NCBI GenBank assembly: GCA_020112395.1
Contig: JACCEK010000001.1
Location: forward strand, 248,001-312,000
Reading direction: 5' to 3'
From: Aerococcaceae bacterium DSM 111021
Lineage (GTDB): Bacteria; Bacillota; Bacilli; Lactobacillales; Aerococcaceae
DNA length: 64,000 nucleotides
Shown here in pieces: positions 42,401 to 49,946 of this stretch. Every line of letters starts with the position of its first letter. Position 1 is the stretch's first letter. Both the position numbers and the translations under genes were made by a program. The notes under the pieces were generated by a model. That model had not been told where the DNA came from. It made no database searches and was given only the letters and a program-made list of their open reading frames with translations.

Positions 42401-42903
42401 CCACCACCACCACTAACAGCTTTTAACATAATTGGGTAGCCATGTTTTTGTGCAAAATCTTTAACGTCAGAAAGTGAATTATCATCCGTTACTGTTCCAG
42501 GAATGATTGGTAAACCAGCCTCGATAGCAGTTTCACGCGCGCGTGTTTTATTACCAAACATCTCTAAATGTTTTAACTCTGGACCGATGAATATAATTCC
42601 CTCTTCTTGACAACGACGTGCGAATTCATAATTTTCACTTAAAAACCCGTAACCTGGATGAATGGCATCAATATTTTTTTCTTTAGCTAAGGAAATAATT
42701 CCTTCAATGTCTAAATAAGCGCCAGTAGGATTTAATGATTCCCCTACTAAATAAGATTCGTCCGCTTTTTGTCTATGTAATGAACCAATATCTTCCTTAG
42801 AATATATTGCTACAGTAGTTATTCCTAATTCTTTACATGCACGGATAATTCGAATTGCTATTTCACCACGGTTAGCGATTAATACTTTTTTAATTTTATT
42901 CAT
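39406..42903 (-). CDS. pyc: pyruvate carboxylase
   Basis: A 1165-aa biotin enzyme, slightly longer than the usual 1140-1150. Biotin carboxylase domain: VLIANRGEIAIRIIRA, GGGGKGMRIV, FIEVNPRVQVEHT. Carboxyltransferase domain: DTTLRDAHQSVLTTRLRT, HLHTHDTTSTGVA, with metal-binding His. C-terminal biotin carrier: VLIITEAMKMENAIQAP. It makes oxaloacetate from pyruvate and bicarbonate. It is encoded 28 nt after the nuclease gene and 13 nt before the capA-like gene. Carbonic anhydrase (15255) could supply bicarbonate. Confidence 0.96.
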   Translation of the reverse strand: MNKIKKVLIANRGEIAIRIIRACKELGITTVAIYSKEDIGSLHRQKADESYLVGESLNPTGAYLDIEGIISLAKEKNIDAIHPGYGFLSENYEFARRCQEEGIIFIGPELKHLEMFGNKTRARETAIEAGLPIIPGTVTDDNSLSDVKDFAQKHGYPIMLKAVSGGGGKGMRIVESEEEIENAYDRAKSEAKNSFGDDRMYAERYIDKPKHIEVQILGDTHGNVMHLYERDCSIQRRHQKVVEVAPSFNLSPEMREKLTDASLQLMNHIGYINAGTVEFLVSDDEFYFIEVNPRVQVEHTITELVTGLDIVRTQILIADGESLFDETIGFPSQENVRLNGFAVQARVTTEDPLNNFAPDSGKIIGYRSPGGIGVRLDAGDAYSGANITPYYDSLLVKISTYSIQKDGAIANLRRSLEEMSVVGLKTNIRFIENIIKHPQFISGEYDVTFIDSHKELFDFVPPRNRGNKLLKYIANVTVNGFPGVDAEEKPHFELRQVPKIKGRRTNIHRESFNMPGEVWTKPHDNSALSIKQILDQQGPEAVSKAVLESKNTLLTDTTLRDAHQSVLTTRLRTTDMREIAPFMNETMHDYFSLEMWGGATFDVAYNFLKESPWQRLRDLRKLIPDVPFQMLLRASNAVGYKNYPDNLVQQFIKTSAQEGIDVFRIFDSLNWLEALKLPIETALETGKIVEGTICYTGDILNPKRSSLYTLDYYVNMAKELEALGVHTIAIKDMSGILKPEAAYQLISALKQEVSRPIHLHTHDTTSTGVAIYSRAIDAGVDIVDTANAALSGQNSQPDANALYYARQGLDRNVNLDLEANDIMQNYWKATRKYYTPFESDLTTAWTKVYDYEMPGGQYSNLRMQAQSLGLGERYDDVLDMYHRVNYLFGDIVKVTPSSKVVGDMALFMVQNDLDETSVIEQGNILDFPQSVISFFKGEIGQPAGGMNKELQAVVLKNETAISDRPGNHIEPFDFHVAETELTEKLYKAVDMNSMLSLGLYPKVYRDYLNFIEDFGQVDMIDTPTFLYGMKLNERIVVDLEPGKTLLVELTSIGPLKENGTRIVYFNLNGMPEQVEIIDNNVDMSAIARPKADRSNANHIGAQMPGSVFKVNVKEGDRVNQNDVLIITEAMKMENAIQAPKAGVIKSIYVKEQDQIVAGDLLVEIE

Positions 42904-42931
42904 TATCTCAACTCCATCTTGTTTACTTAAT

Positions 42932-43555
42932 TTAGTTCCAAATATTTAATGATTCATTTTGAGCACGATTTTCTGCTTCTCGCAGCAAACTTTCATACGA
43001 ATTATTAGGTGGATTTACATATCTCACTTTAGCAAGACCAGCTTCTAATAAAGCTTCATTAATTAATGTATCGTCGCTATAGACATAGGCTAATATACGA
43101 TCATAATTGTCTGTAGGTGGGCCAACATCTAATTCAATGTATACTTGCTCCGCTTTATCCAAATACTCCTCATTCAAATCTTTGGCTTCTTGCGCATATG
43201 GCTCTGGTCCACCATCTCCATAATTCATTTCTGGACTATTAATTATAAGATACCTGACAGGTAACTCATAGCCATTTAATTCAATACGAATCGTGTCACC
43301 ATCATTTGCTGAAATATACTCAACTGGGATCTTTTTCAAAGTCGGTAATACTTCAAAATTACTTCCATCGAATTCATTGATAATGACTTTCGCATCCTGA
43401 TCACTTATAACTGTGTTAGAGTAATTAAAACTAAATAAATCAGGTGCAACCAATAAAACCAAAACAATGATTATTGCTGATAAACTCCAACTGATCTTTT
43501 TATTTTGATTACCAAAGGTTCGTAGCAACCGATGAAAGAGTGTTTTTTTACTCAA
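42932..43555 (-). CDS. membrane-anchored thermonuclease (SNase family)
   Basis: A 207-aa protein. One N-terminal membrane helix (SLSAIIIVLVLLVAPDLF) anchors a staphylococcal-nuclease domain outside the cell. VSYEISANDGDTIRIELNGYE-like start, VRYLIINSPEMNYGDGGPEPYAQEA and NYDRILAYVYSDDTLINEALLEAGLAKV carry the catalytic Arg and Glu. It degrades DNA and RNA with Ca2+. The start is TTG 43555, 5 nt after GGAGGG. It is the first gene of a transcript with pyc and the capA-like gene. Confidence 0.87.
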   Translation of the reverse strand: MSKKTLFHRLLRTFGNQNKKISWSLSAIIIVLVLLVAPDLFSFNYSNTVISDQDAKVIINEFDGSNFEVLPTLKKIPVEYISANDGDTIRIELNGYELPVRYLIINSPEMNYGDGGPEPYAQEAKDLNEEYLDKAEQVYIELDVGPPTDNYDRILAYVYSDDTLINEALLEAGLAKVRYVNPPNNSYESLLREAENRAQNESLNIWN

Positions 43556-43594
43556 GTGAGCCCTCCGTTCTAATTGGTTAAATACACAATTGCT

Positions 43595-43603
43595 ATTATA
43601 GCA
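43595..43603 (-). promoter_or_regulatory. extended -10 promoter of the nuclease-pyc-capA operon
   Basis: Minus-strand TGC then TATAAT (43595-43600), about 40 nt before the TTG start. No clear -35. Confidence 0.5.
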
Positions 43604-43711
43604 TAATTATTAGACCGTTTTATCATTTTGTGAGAGAATTTTAATCTAATTTATCATCATATACTTATAAGTTGATAATAAGTTAAACGAGTCACATGAG
43701 TTTTGATTAAT

Positions 43712-43745
43712 AAAAAACACCACTGCCATATAAGCTGTGGTGCAA
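43712..43745 (-). terminator. terminator of the PTS IIB-like gene
   Basis: CACCAC/GTGGTG hairpin followed by a T6 run on the minus strand. Confidence 0.75.
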
Positions 43746-43753
43746 TAAAAACT

Positions 43754-44233
43754 TTACCTCATAAAATTTTCTTTTAAAGATTCACTTTTTTCATTTGGTA
43801 TTTGACGAATATCTACTTTCGTTCCTTGATCTTCTATAGTTGAAAGCCATTCGATTTGTTTACTATTTAATGAAACACCTGGAGCAATTGTTCTACTACC
43901 TCCAGATGGTGCCACACTAGATAATGTCACAGTCGGTATTGAATATCCTAGATTCATGATAACTTTCAAATCATTTATTGTTTCAAATATAAGAATAGGA
44001 TGTTTTTGAGCATCGAGTTTATTTAGCATTTTGATTGCTTTGCTTAAACTATAATAGCGACACGTGATTCCATCTGGAACAGCCATATCTAATAAACCTT
44101 GTTGCATTTTATTTTCAGAAAGTTTGTCATTTACGACAATAATAAGATTACTCTCGACCTCACTACACCACAGTTCTGCTACTTGTCCGTGGAGAAAATG
44201 ATCATCAACAAGAGCCATGCTTACATTAGCCAT
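43754..44233 (-). CDS. orphan PTS mannose/sorbose-family IIB-like protein
   Basis: About 159 aa. ALVDDHFLHGQVAELW matches the IIB N-terminal signature (normally RIDDRLIHGQV), keeping the phospho-accepting His but changing the preceding Arg to His. VTLSSVAPSGGSRTIAPGVSL corresponds to the usual NVGG-type loop. No IIA, IIC or IID gene is near. GAAGGGAAG precedes ATG 44233; 22 upstream codons are open but lack a signal. It is divergent from an AraC-type regulator. It may be a sensor or partner of a distant PTS. Confidence 0.72.
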   Translation of the reverse strand: MANVSMALVDDHFLHGQVAELWCSEVESNLIIVVNDKLSENKMQQGLLDMAVPDGITCRYYSLSKAIKMLNKLDAQKHPILIFETINDLKVIMNLGYSIPTVTLSSVAPSGGSRTIAPGVSLNSKQIEWLSTIEDQGTKVDIRQIPNEKSESLKENFMR

Positions 44234-44403
44234 TTTTAATTCTTCCCTTCTAATTTTACATTCAGCGGATATGTTACGCCAAATGAATGCTAAGTGCAAC
44301 TATTATTAGCTAAAAAACACGAAAAAAGTAAACTTTTTAGTGAAATCCACAGGATGCCTTACACTAATTTAGATACATCATAGTAAGCATGTTCAAATTA
44401 CGG

Positions 44404-44409
44404 TATAAT
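44404..44409 (+). promoter_or_regulatory. -10 element of the AraC-type regulator gene
   Basis: TATAAT about 41 nt before ATG 44450. It overlaps the first codon of the longer open frame, which excludes that start. The -35 is weak. Confidence 0.45.
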
Positions 44410-44449
44410 GTTATCTGAACTAACAATTAAAATTGGTAGAGGTGAAATA

Positions 44450-45613
44450 ATGTATTTGAAAACTACGTCTAATAACCATTCAGAATTTTACACAATACTA
44501 GACGAAGCATCCATTCCTAAAGCTAAAAAGATTAATAGGCGCATGCAAATTCAAAAAAGCGATTCCGAGTTATTTTTTCGTTTCAATCAATCAGTACGCT
44601 TAACCTCAGACAATGGTTTAGCTCTTATCGTGCTAACCAATACACCTGAGGATGAATCAACGTATCAAGAGTTTATCTTAACTAATAGTATTGATTTAGT
44701 CCCTGGTGTCTATTTTAACACGTTAGCTATTACTGAGGAATGTAGTATTTTTATGGAACCACTTGGGAAGGATTCTCCTACAACTATTCCAACCGCAAAA
44801 AAAATCGCGATAAGAAAATACCAACCAAAATTATACATAGAAAATTTACACACTTTATTTTATCAGATAAAAATGGCACCTTTTGAAAGTCTCTCTGTAC
44901 CTGGGAATTACTATGAATTAATAATTGTAGATCAAGGTGAATTAATTCATAATGTTAATGATGTTGATTACATAGCAAAGAAAAATGATTGCTTTATCTA
45001 TCAACCCGGCCAAATTCGTAAACAAAGAATCCAGCAAGACGGCGTCACTTCTTATTTGTCAATTATATTTGAAGCCACAGGCTTAACTCACTCAGCGACA
45101 AATCAAATTATACATTTAGGTTCTCAAAACACTGCCCTGATAGAACGGATTATTGAATTGTCTAATATCACGACCAATGGTACGTACAGTGATGATGAAG
45201 TCTTACTCAACTTAAAATTAATTTTACTGAAAATTGTTCAAGGTGAAGCTAATATTAGTGAAAAACCAACAACATCTATGCGCGAAAATTATGAGAATGA
45301 ATTATTTCAAGCAATGGTTGATTTTTTAGATTCAAATGTCGAAAAACAAAATCAAGTAAGTGATTTAGTCGATCATTTTTCATTATCACGCTCAACCATT
45401 CAATCATTATTTAATAAATATGCAAATACAACGCCTAAAAATTATATCAATACAATTCGATTGAATAGAAGTAAACAAATGATTCGTGATACACAAATGA
45501 CCCTGTCCCAAATCGCTGATTACCTAGGGTATGGATCCATTCAATACTTCTCACGAGCATTTAGTAAGGAATTCGGTTTAAGTCCTTCTAGCTATGCTAA
45601 ATCAATTGTATAG
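44450..45613 (+). CDS. AraC-family transcriptional regulator
   Basis: About 387 aa. The C-terminal 100 residues hold two helix-turn-helix motifs: VSDLVDHFSLSRSTIQSLFNKY and LSQIADYLGYGSIQYFSRAFSKEFGLSPSSYAKS. A cupin-like region in the middle (PGNYYELIIVDQGELIHNVNDVDYIAKKNDCFIYQPGQ) probably senses a small molecule. The N-terminal 150 residues are unassigned, making it longer than the usual 280-300 aa. AGAGGTG precedes ATG 44450. It is divergent from the orphan IIB gene, which it may control. Confidence 0.85.
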   Translation: MYLKTTSNNHSEFYTILDEASIPKAKKINRRMQIQKSDSELFFRFNQSVRLTSDNGLALIVLTNTPEDESTYQEFILTNSIDLVPGVYFNTLAITEECSIFMEPLGKDSPTTIPTAKKIAIRKYQPKLYIENLHTLFYQIKMAPFESLSVPGNYYELIIVDQGELIHNVNDVDYIAKKNDCFIYQPGQIRKQRIQQDGVTSYLSIIFEATGLTHSATNQIIHLGSQNTALIERIIELSNITTNGTYSDDEVLLNLKLILLKIVQGEANISEKPTTSMRENYENELFQAMVDFLDSNVEKQNQVSDLVDHFSLSRSTIQSLFNKYANTTPKNYINTIRLNRSKQMIRDTQMTLSQIADYLGYGSIQYFSRAFSKEFGLSPSSYAKSIV

Positions 45614-45636
45614 CAGTTTTTTATTGTCCTTATACG

Positions 45637-45686
45637 AAAAACACCATCCATTGGGCTAAAGACTCGCTCAATGTGATGGTGTTTTT
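45637..45686. terminator. bidirectional terminator between araC-type and nrdH genes
   Basis: AAAAACACCATC and GATGGTGTTTTT arms with inner ATTG/CAAT pairing. Confidence 0.88.
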
Positions 45687-45697
45687 GATGTAATTTA

Positions 45698-45925
45698 TTA
45701 TGCTAGTTTTGCTAGTAAATCCGGACGGAAGCCGTTAAATGGCTCTTCTCCATCAATCTCGACAACTGGAAGTGATTGGAAACCAAGTGCTTTGATATGA
45801 GTTAAAGCTTCTTCGTTATCAAAAACATCTAAAGTAGAATAATCTACACCTTTGTCATCCAGATATTTTTTTGTAAAGTCACATTGCATACAATTTGGTT
45901 TTGAATAAACAGTAATTTTTGACAT
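45698..45925 (-). CDS. nrdH: NrdH-type glutaredoxin-like redoxin
   Basis: A 75-aa protein. VYSKPNCMQCDFTKKYL has the CxQC active site, SLPVV the cis-Pro loop, and PFNGFRPDLL the C-terminal signature of NrdH. NrdH donates electrons to class Ib ribonucleotide reductase. nrdE, nrdF and nrdI are not in the window. GAAGGT precedes ATG 45925; the frame opens 15 codons earlier without a signal. Confidence 0.9.
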   Translation of the reverse strand: MSKITVYSKPNCMQCDFTKKYLDDKGVDYSTLDVFDNEEALTHIKALGFQSLPVVEIDGEEPFNGFRPDLLAKLA

Positions 45926-45974
45926 ATATATTACCTTCTTTCTTAAAACTATAAATTTATCATACTGCATTCCA

Positions 45975-46031
45975 ATACAAAAAACAACTATATATTGTGC
46001 TGTTAATTAAAAAAGGCACAATATATAGTTG
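45975..46031 (-). terminator. terminator of the trpXYZ-S66 operon
   Basis: Perfect 16-bp arms (45985-46000 and 46016-46031) followed on the minus strand by TTTTTTG, downstream of the S66 peptidase stop. Confidence 0.85.
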
Positions 46032-46064
46032 TTAGGATATGTATGATAAGTTACTAATTATGGC

Positions 46065-46964
46065 CTAGTTCATTATAAATGGGTACACCGCATAGTGATG
46101 ACCTACGTATTTTGTAAAATATAATTTGAAATTATGCTTATTTTGATACGTTTGAACTAACTTGTGCAATTCATCTTGTTGATCTCTATCATTGATTTCA
46201 TCAAATTGACCCATTACGACAAACTCTACTTTATTTAGTACATTCAACAAATCAAGCTGTGCAAAGTAGCTACGTATCTTATAAATATCTCCAGATTTTC
46301 CTTCAAGTAATAATCCACTCGCATTATCCGAATTAAAATATGGTGTTCCTGCTAATTTTAAATAACAACGCAGATTCCCACCTATAACTCTCGCATTTTC
46401 TTCAATATGTTCAGGAAAAGTGCTACTTCTATCTATTCGTTCATTATTAAACAATACTCGTTTGAATCCTTCTTTAGCTATACCACTGTCATCTTTAACA
46501 ATATTAGTAACTAAGAAATTTACAGCAGTAATTTTTGTCTTTAATAATAAAGCATTAATGATTACCGTATTGTCACTGTATCCAAGGTAACATTTATCTT
46601 TAATGCCTTCAATTGCCCGCCAATCGTCATCAGTAAATTGATTCAGCACTTCATTTGCTAAATCACCACCAGATAAATCAAATATTGCTTTAATATTAGG
46701 ATCAATAAGTGCATTATATAACTCTTCTTTACGATAAGTTGCATCATGTGTTTTATTGTTAATGGGATCTATATATACTGTCGGACTGATGTGGACTTTT
46801 AAATTAAATTCATTGACTAAACAATCATACAATGATGTTATCTTTAATCTTACTTGTTCATTCAAAGTAAGCCCATTAGAACATCCTAGTAAGATGACTT
46901 CATCATCAGATTTAAGGTGCATAGTATCATCACTTTCTATATCTAAGTTATTTTTACGAAGCAT
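46065..46964 (-). CDS. S66-family peptidase (LD-carboxypeptidase/MccF-like)
   Basis: A 299-aa protein. IFDLSGGDLANEVLNQF is followed by CYLGYSDNTVI, which carries the nucleophile Ser in GxSDxT. SGLLLEGKSGD provides the Glu and YVGHHYAVYPF the His of the Ser-Glu-His triad. S66 members cut LD-peptide bonds in peptidoglycan or inactivate microcin C-like antibiotics. It overlaps the ATPase gene by 11 nt, so it is coupled to a tryptophan-type importer. An internal ATG at 46922 is an alternative start. Confidence 0.83.
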   Translation of the reverse strand: MLRKNNLDIESDDTMHLKSDDEVILLGCSNGLTLNEQVRLKITSLYDCLVNEFNLKVHISPTVYIDPINNKTHDATYRKEELYNALIDPNIKAIFDLSGGDLANEVLNQFTDDDWRAIEGIKDKCYLGYSDNTVIINALLLKTKITAVNFLVTNIVKDDSGIAKEGFKRVLFNNERIDRSSTFPEHIEENARVIGGNLRCYLKLAGTPYFNSDNASGLLLEGKSGDIYKIRSYFAQLDLLNVLNKVEFVVMGQFDEINDRDQQDELHKLVQTYQNKHNFKLYFTKYVGHHYAVYPFIMN

Positions 46965-47745
46965 TTGCTTCTATCTCTACTAATTTTTCCATAAGTTCAT
47001 GCAAATGTCCAATTTCTAAATTAGCAATTTCATCTTTATTGTATACTTTCGCTATCTTACCTTGGTGAAGAACAACGATTCTATCTCCGTATTTTAATGC
47101 GTCTTGCATATGATGTGTAATCATTAAAGTAGTTAAGTTATTCTCTGTTACCATCTTGTGTGTCATTTCCATGACTTGTTTTGCAGTACGCGGATCGAGC
47201 GCAGAAGTGTGCTCATCCAAGAGTAATAGTTGAGGTTTTTGCAATGTCGCCATGACTAAAGAGATAATTTGTCTCTGACCACCAGATAAGTATTCTATGG
47301 GAAGCTCTAACCTTTTTTCTAAATCTAAATTGAATTGAGATATATACTCAGCCATTTGAGCTTTATTATCAGAGTTTAATGAGAGCGATAAGCCTCGTTT
47401 TTGCCCACGTTTATTAGCTAACATTAAATTTTCAAATACTGACATACGTGGAGCTGTTCCCATACTTGGATTCTGAAATACTCTTGCGACTAGACTCGCA
47501 CGTTTTATCTGTGGAATATTTGTAACATCCATATTGTTTAAAAGAATATTTCCACTGTCAGGTTCGATATGACCAGTCAATGCATTGAATAAAGTCGACT
47601 TCCCTGCTCCATTTGTTCCAATGATTGAAATAATCTCACCTTTTTTTACAGAAAGTGTAATGTCTTCAAGACCTTTGACAATATCTCCTGTTTTGCGTTT
47701 GAAAACTTTGGATATGTGATTTAATTCTAAATAATTTTCTGTCAT
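46954..47745 (-). CDS. trpZ: ABC transporter ATPase, tryptophan-type importer
   Basis: A 263-aa ATPase. IIGTNGAGKSTLFNAL is Walker A, EYLSGGQRQIISLVMAT the signature, LLLDEHTSALDPRT Walker B and MITHHMQDAL the switch His. It energises uptake through the permease at 47762. GGAGTG precedes the ATG. The gene order binding protein-permease-ATPase and the Trp-codon leader upstream support the trp assignment; the ATPase itself is generic. Confidence 0.82.
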   Translation of the reverse strand: MTENYLELNHISKVFKRKTGDIVKGLEDITLSVKKGEIISIIGTNGAGKSTLFNALTGHIEPDSGNILLNNMDVTNIPQIKRASLVARVFQNPSMGTAPRMSVFENLMLANKRGQKRGLSLSLNSDNKAQMAEYISQFNLDLEKRLELPIEYLSGGQRQIISLVMATLQKPQLLLLDEHTSALDPRTAKQVMEMTHKMVTENNLTTLMITHHMQDALKYGDRIVVLHQGKIAKVYNKDEIANLEIGHLHELMEKLVEIEANAS

Positions 47746-47761
47746 ATTGATTCACTCCTTT

Positions 47762-48652
47762 CTAAAGGTTCCCTAATTTTGCTTTACTTAATCCCATTTT
47801 TTTAGATATTGCTGGTAGAGCTAAGAATACTGCTAGAATAAGTGCAGAAATCAATCGGAAGTCATTCGGATTGAAGCCTAATTGAAGAACAAATACTATA
47901 ATTAAGCGATAAATAACGGATCCAATGACAATCGAGATAAATCTTCCTGATAATTTCATCTGTTTTCTTAAGATAACCTCACCAATAACGATTGACGACA
48001 TAGCTACAACTACTGTTCCAGTCCCCATTTGTACATCTGAAAACCCATTATCTTGTGCCACTAAAGCACCACTTAGAGCGATAAATCCATTCGCAAACAT
48101 TAAAGCAAGACGTTTCATTGTATTAGTTTTAATTCCGAATGAAGCTGCCATAATCTCATTATCTCCGGTTGCGATAATAGCTTGTCCTAAATCGGTTTTG
48201 AACAAATAAGTCATAAACATGATTACAATTGAAACAACAATTATACCCACAATAGCTCTTTGGTACTGATTACTATCAATAATTGTATTGAGGTAACTAT
48301 AAATTGTATCAAACCCGCGTAAACTTAAGTTAGGACTACCCATTACGCGTAAGTTGATTGAATAGAAACCTGTTAGTGAGATAATACTTGCTAATAAAGC
48401 AGGTATGTCAAAATATGTTGTTAATAAACCTGTAACTAAACCAGCTAACATCCCGGTAACAATTGAAGCAAATGTTGCCAGAATAGGATTAACTCCCATT
48501 GTAATTAGGGTAACAGCAGATGCAGCTCCTAAAGTAAATGATGCTTCACTAGTTAAATCGGCGAATCGAAGGATTCGGAAACTAATATATAATCCTAATC
48601 CCATGATTCCCCATAAAATTCCTTGATATAGTGCACTAAAATAAATACCCAT
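47762..48652 (-). CDS. trpY: ABC transporter permease, tryptophan-type importer
   Basis: A 296-aa membrane protein of the branched-chain-permease-like (BPD_transp_2) family with about eight helices. ILRFADLTSEASFTLGAASAV at the N-terminus and ATGDNEIMAASFGIKTNTMKRLALMFANGFIALSGAL, the ATPase-contact region, are characteristic of the permeases paired with ABC_sub_bind binding proteins. GAGGAG precedes the ATG, and it follows trpX by 8 nt. Confidence 0.83.
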   Translation of the reverse strand: MGIYFSALYQGILWGIMGLGLYISFRILRFADLTSEASFTLGAASAVTLITMGVNPILATFASIVTGMLAGLVTGLLTTYFDIPALLASIISLTGFYSINLRVMGSPNLSLRGFDTIYSYLNTIIDSNQYQRAIVGIIVVSIVIMFMTYLFKTDLGQAIIATGDNEIMAASFGIKTNTMKRLALMFANGFIALSGALVAQDNGFSDVQMGTGTVVVAMSSIVIGEVILRKQMKLSGRFISIVIGSVIYRLIIVFVLQLGFNPNDFRLISALILAVFLALPAISKKMGLSKAKLGNL

Positions 48653-48660
48653 TATTACAA

Positions 48661-49659
48661 TTACTCCTCACCTAAACGTTCATTAATATCCATAACTTTA
48701 GAAGCAACCTCTTCAGGTATCTCAATACCTAAACGCTCTGCTGTTTCAAAATTGATAACTGGTTGTAATTCTTCAAGAAATCGAACTGGTGTTTCACCTG
48801 GATTAGCACCATCAATTACTTCCTTAGCAACATCAGCTGCTAATAAGCCAATATCTTTTTGATTGATCGCAACTGCTGACAATGCTCCTTGACCAACCAT
48901 AACATCCACAGTCGTGAATACAGGTATACCAGCAGCGTCTGTTGCATCTAATAATGTTTCAAATGCACTTGCAATTGTATTGTCTGAACCAACATAAATA
49001 GCGTCTACTTCATTGGCTAATGACTGTGCAACTAATTGCATATCCATTGTTGATGCAATTCCTTCTATTTGAACTTCTAAGCCCATTTCTTCAGCAACTG
49101 CAGCAGCTTGCTCAGTTTCGGCAAGTGAATTATCTTCACTCGTTGTATAGATCATACCGACTTTTTTTACATCTGGTTGTAATTGTAATAACAGCTCAAA
49201 TTGATCTTCATAAGGTACTGCATCACTGGCACCAGTTATATTTTCACCAGGATTGTCCAAGTTATCAACTATACCTGCTGAAACTGGATCAGTTACTCCA
49301 GTCATAATAATTGGGATATCAGATGTAACATTTTGGAATGCTTGTGCTACTGGGGTAGTAATAGCAAAGATTACATCTGGTTCTTCCGCCACAACACTTT
49401 GAGCGATTGTTGATAATATGTTTAAATCACCTTCAGCGTTTTGATAATTTATAGTCATGTTCTCACCTTCAGTATACCCATGCTCCGCAAGTCCATCGTA
49501 AACACCTTGGCGAATATCATCGAGTGATGAATGCGTAACTAATTGAACAACAGCGACATCTAAATTGTCATCTTGACCCTTAACCTCTTTTGTCGCGTAT
49601 GACACTGTTATTAACGTAAAAGCAACCATTGTTAATAGAATTTTGTGTATTTTTTTCAT
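48661..49659 (-). CDS. trpX: ABC_sub_bind family substrate-binding protein, probable tryptophan binder
   Basis: About 332 aa. A signal peptide (KKIHKILLTMVAFTLITVSYA) is followed by the binding-protein fold with VAVVQLVTHSSLDDIRQGVYDGL, DVIFAITTPVAQAF, PIIMTGVTDPVSAGIV and PVFTTVDVMVGQGALSAV. No lipobox cysteine is present. AAAGGAG lies before ATG 49659; 22 extra upstream codons are open but lack a signal and would run into the terminator. The leader peptide with two Trp codons upstream points to tryptophan as ligand. Confidence 0.85.
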   Translation of the reverse strand: MKKIHKILLTMVAFTLITVSYATKEVKGQDDNLDVAVVQLVTHSSLDDIRQGVYDGLAEHGYTEGENMTINYQNAEGDLNILSTIAQSVVAEEPDVIFAITTPVAQAFQNVTSDIPIIMTGVTDPVSAGIVDNLDNPGENITGASDAVPYEDQFELLLQLQPDVKKVGMIYTTSEDNSLAETEQAAAVAEEMGLEVQIEGIASTMDMQLVAQSLANEVDAIYVGSDNTIASAFETLLDATDAAGIPVFTTVDVMVGQGALSAVAINQKDIGLLAADVAKEVIDGANPGETPVRFLEELQPVINFETAERLGIEIPEEVASKVMDINERLGEE

Positions 49660-49681
49660 TGTAATTTCTCCTTTTCTATAT

Positions 49682-49719
49682 AAAAAAACAGCCGACACAT
49701 CCAATCTACGTGTCAGCTT
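49682..49719 (-). terminator. second terminator in the trpX leader
   Basis: Minus-strand AGCTGACAC/GTGTCGGCT stem (one G-U pair) followed by T7. It is only about 22 nt before the trpX start codon, so it must be suppressed or leaky for expression. Confidence 0.8.
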
Positions 49720-49729
49720 AATCAAGCAT

Positions 49730-49772
49730 AAAAAAAGACCACATAGATTGTATTACTACAAATACTATGTGG
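49730..49772 (-). terminator. first (attenuator) terminator in the trpX leader
   Basis: CCACATAG (49765-49772) pairs with CTATGTGG (49739-49746), followed by TCTTTTTTTA. An identical CTATGTGG at 49789-49796 can compete for the same CCACATAG. Confidence 0.85.
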
Positions 49773-49788
49773 TAAACTGGGGAAAGAG

Positions 49789-49866
49789 CCACATAGATAC
49801 AGTTTCAGTTATATTCAAACTGGGCTGTATCCATGGAACAGATTCCAAGTCTACAACCTATCTACG
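49789..49866 (-). promoter_or_regulatory. antiterminator and competitor segments of the trpX attenuator
   Basis: CTATGTGG at 49789-49796 can pair with the terminator 5' arm CCACATAG (49765-49772), which would block termination. TATCTATG (49792-49799) can instead pair with CGTAGATA (49859-49866), the last leader codons including the stop, over 8 bp with one G-U. A second hairpin, GATACAG...AGTTT (49817-49831) with AAACTGTATC (49796-49805), is also possible. Which fold dominates needs computation. Confidence 0.6.
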
Positions 49867-49920
49867 CCAGCTTTGCCAGATTAAATTATTTATGTTGTTT
49901 ACTTGGTTTGTCATATTCAT
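49858..49920 (-). CDS. Trp leader peptide of the trpXYZ operon
   Basis: A 20-codon ORF starting at ATG 49920 after AAGGGGG and ending at TAG 49858, reading MNMTNQVNNINNLIWQSWRR. Two Trp codons (49876-49878 and 49867-49869) lie just before the stop, the arrangement of enteric trpL. The position between promoter and terminators, ahead of a Trp-type importer, supports a sensor role. Given the rarity of Trp codons, two in 20 is notable. Confidence 0.82.
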   Translation of the reverse strand: MNMTNQVNNINNLIWQSWRR

Positions 49921-49946
49921 TGGCCCCCTTCTTATTTGTTAATACA

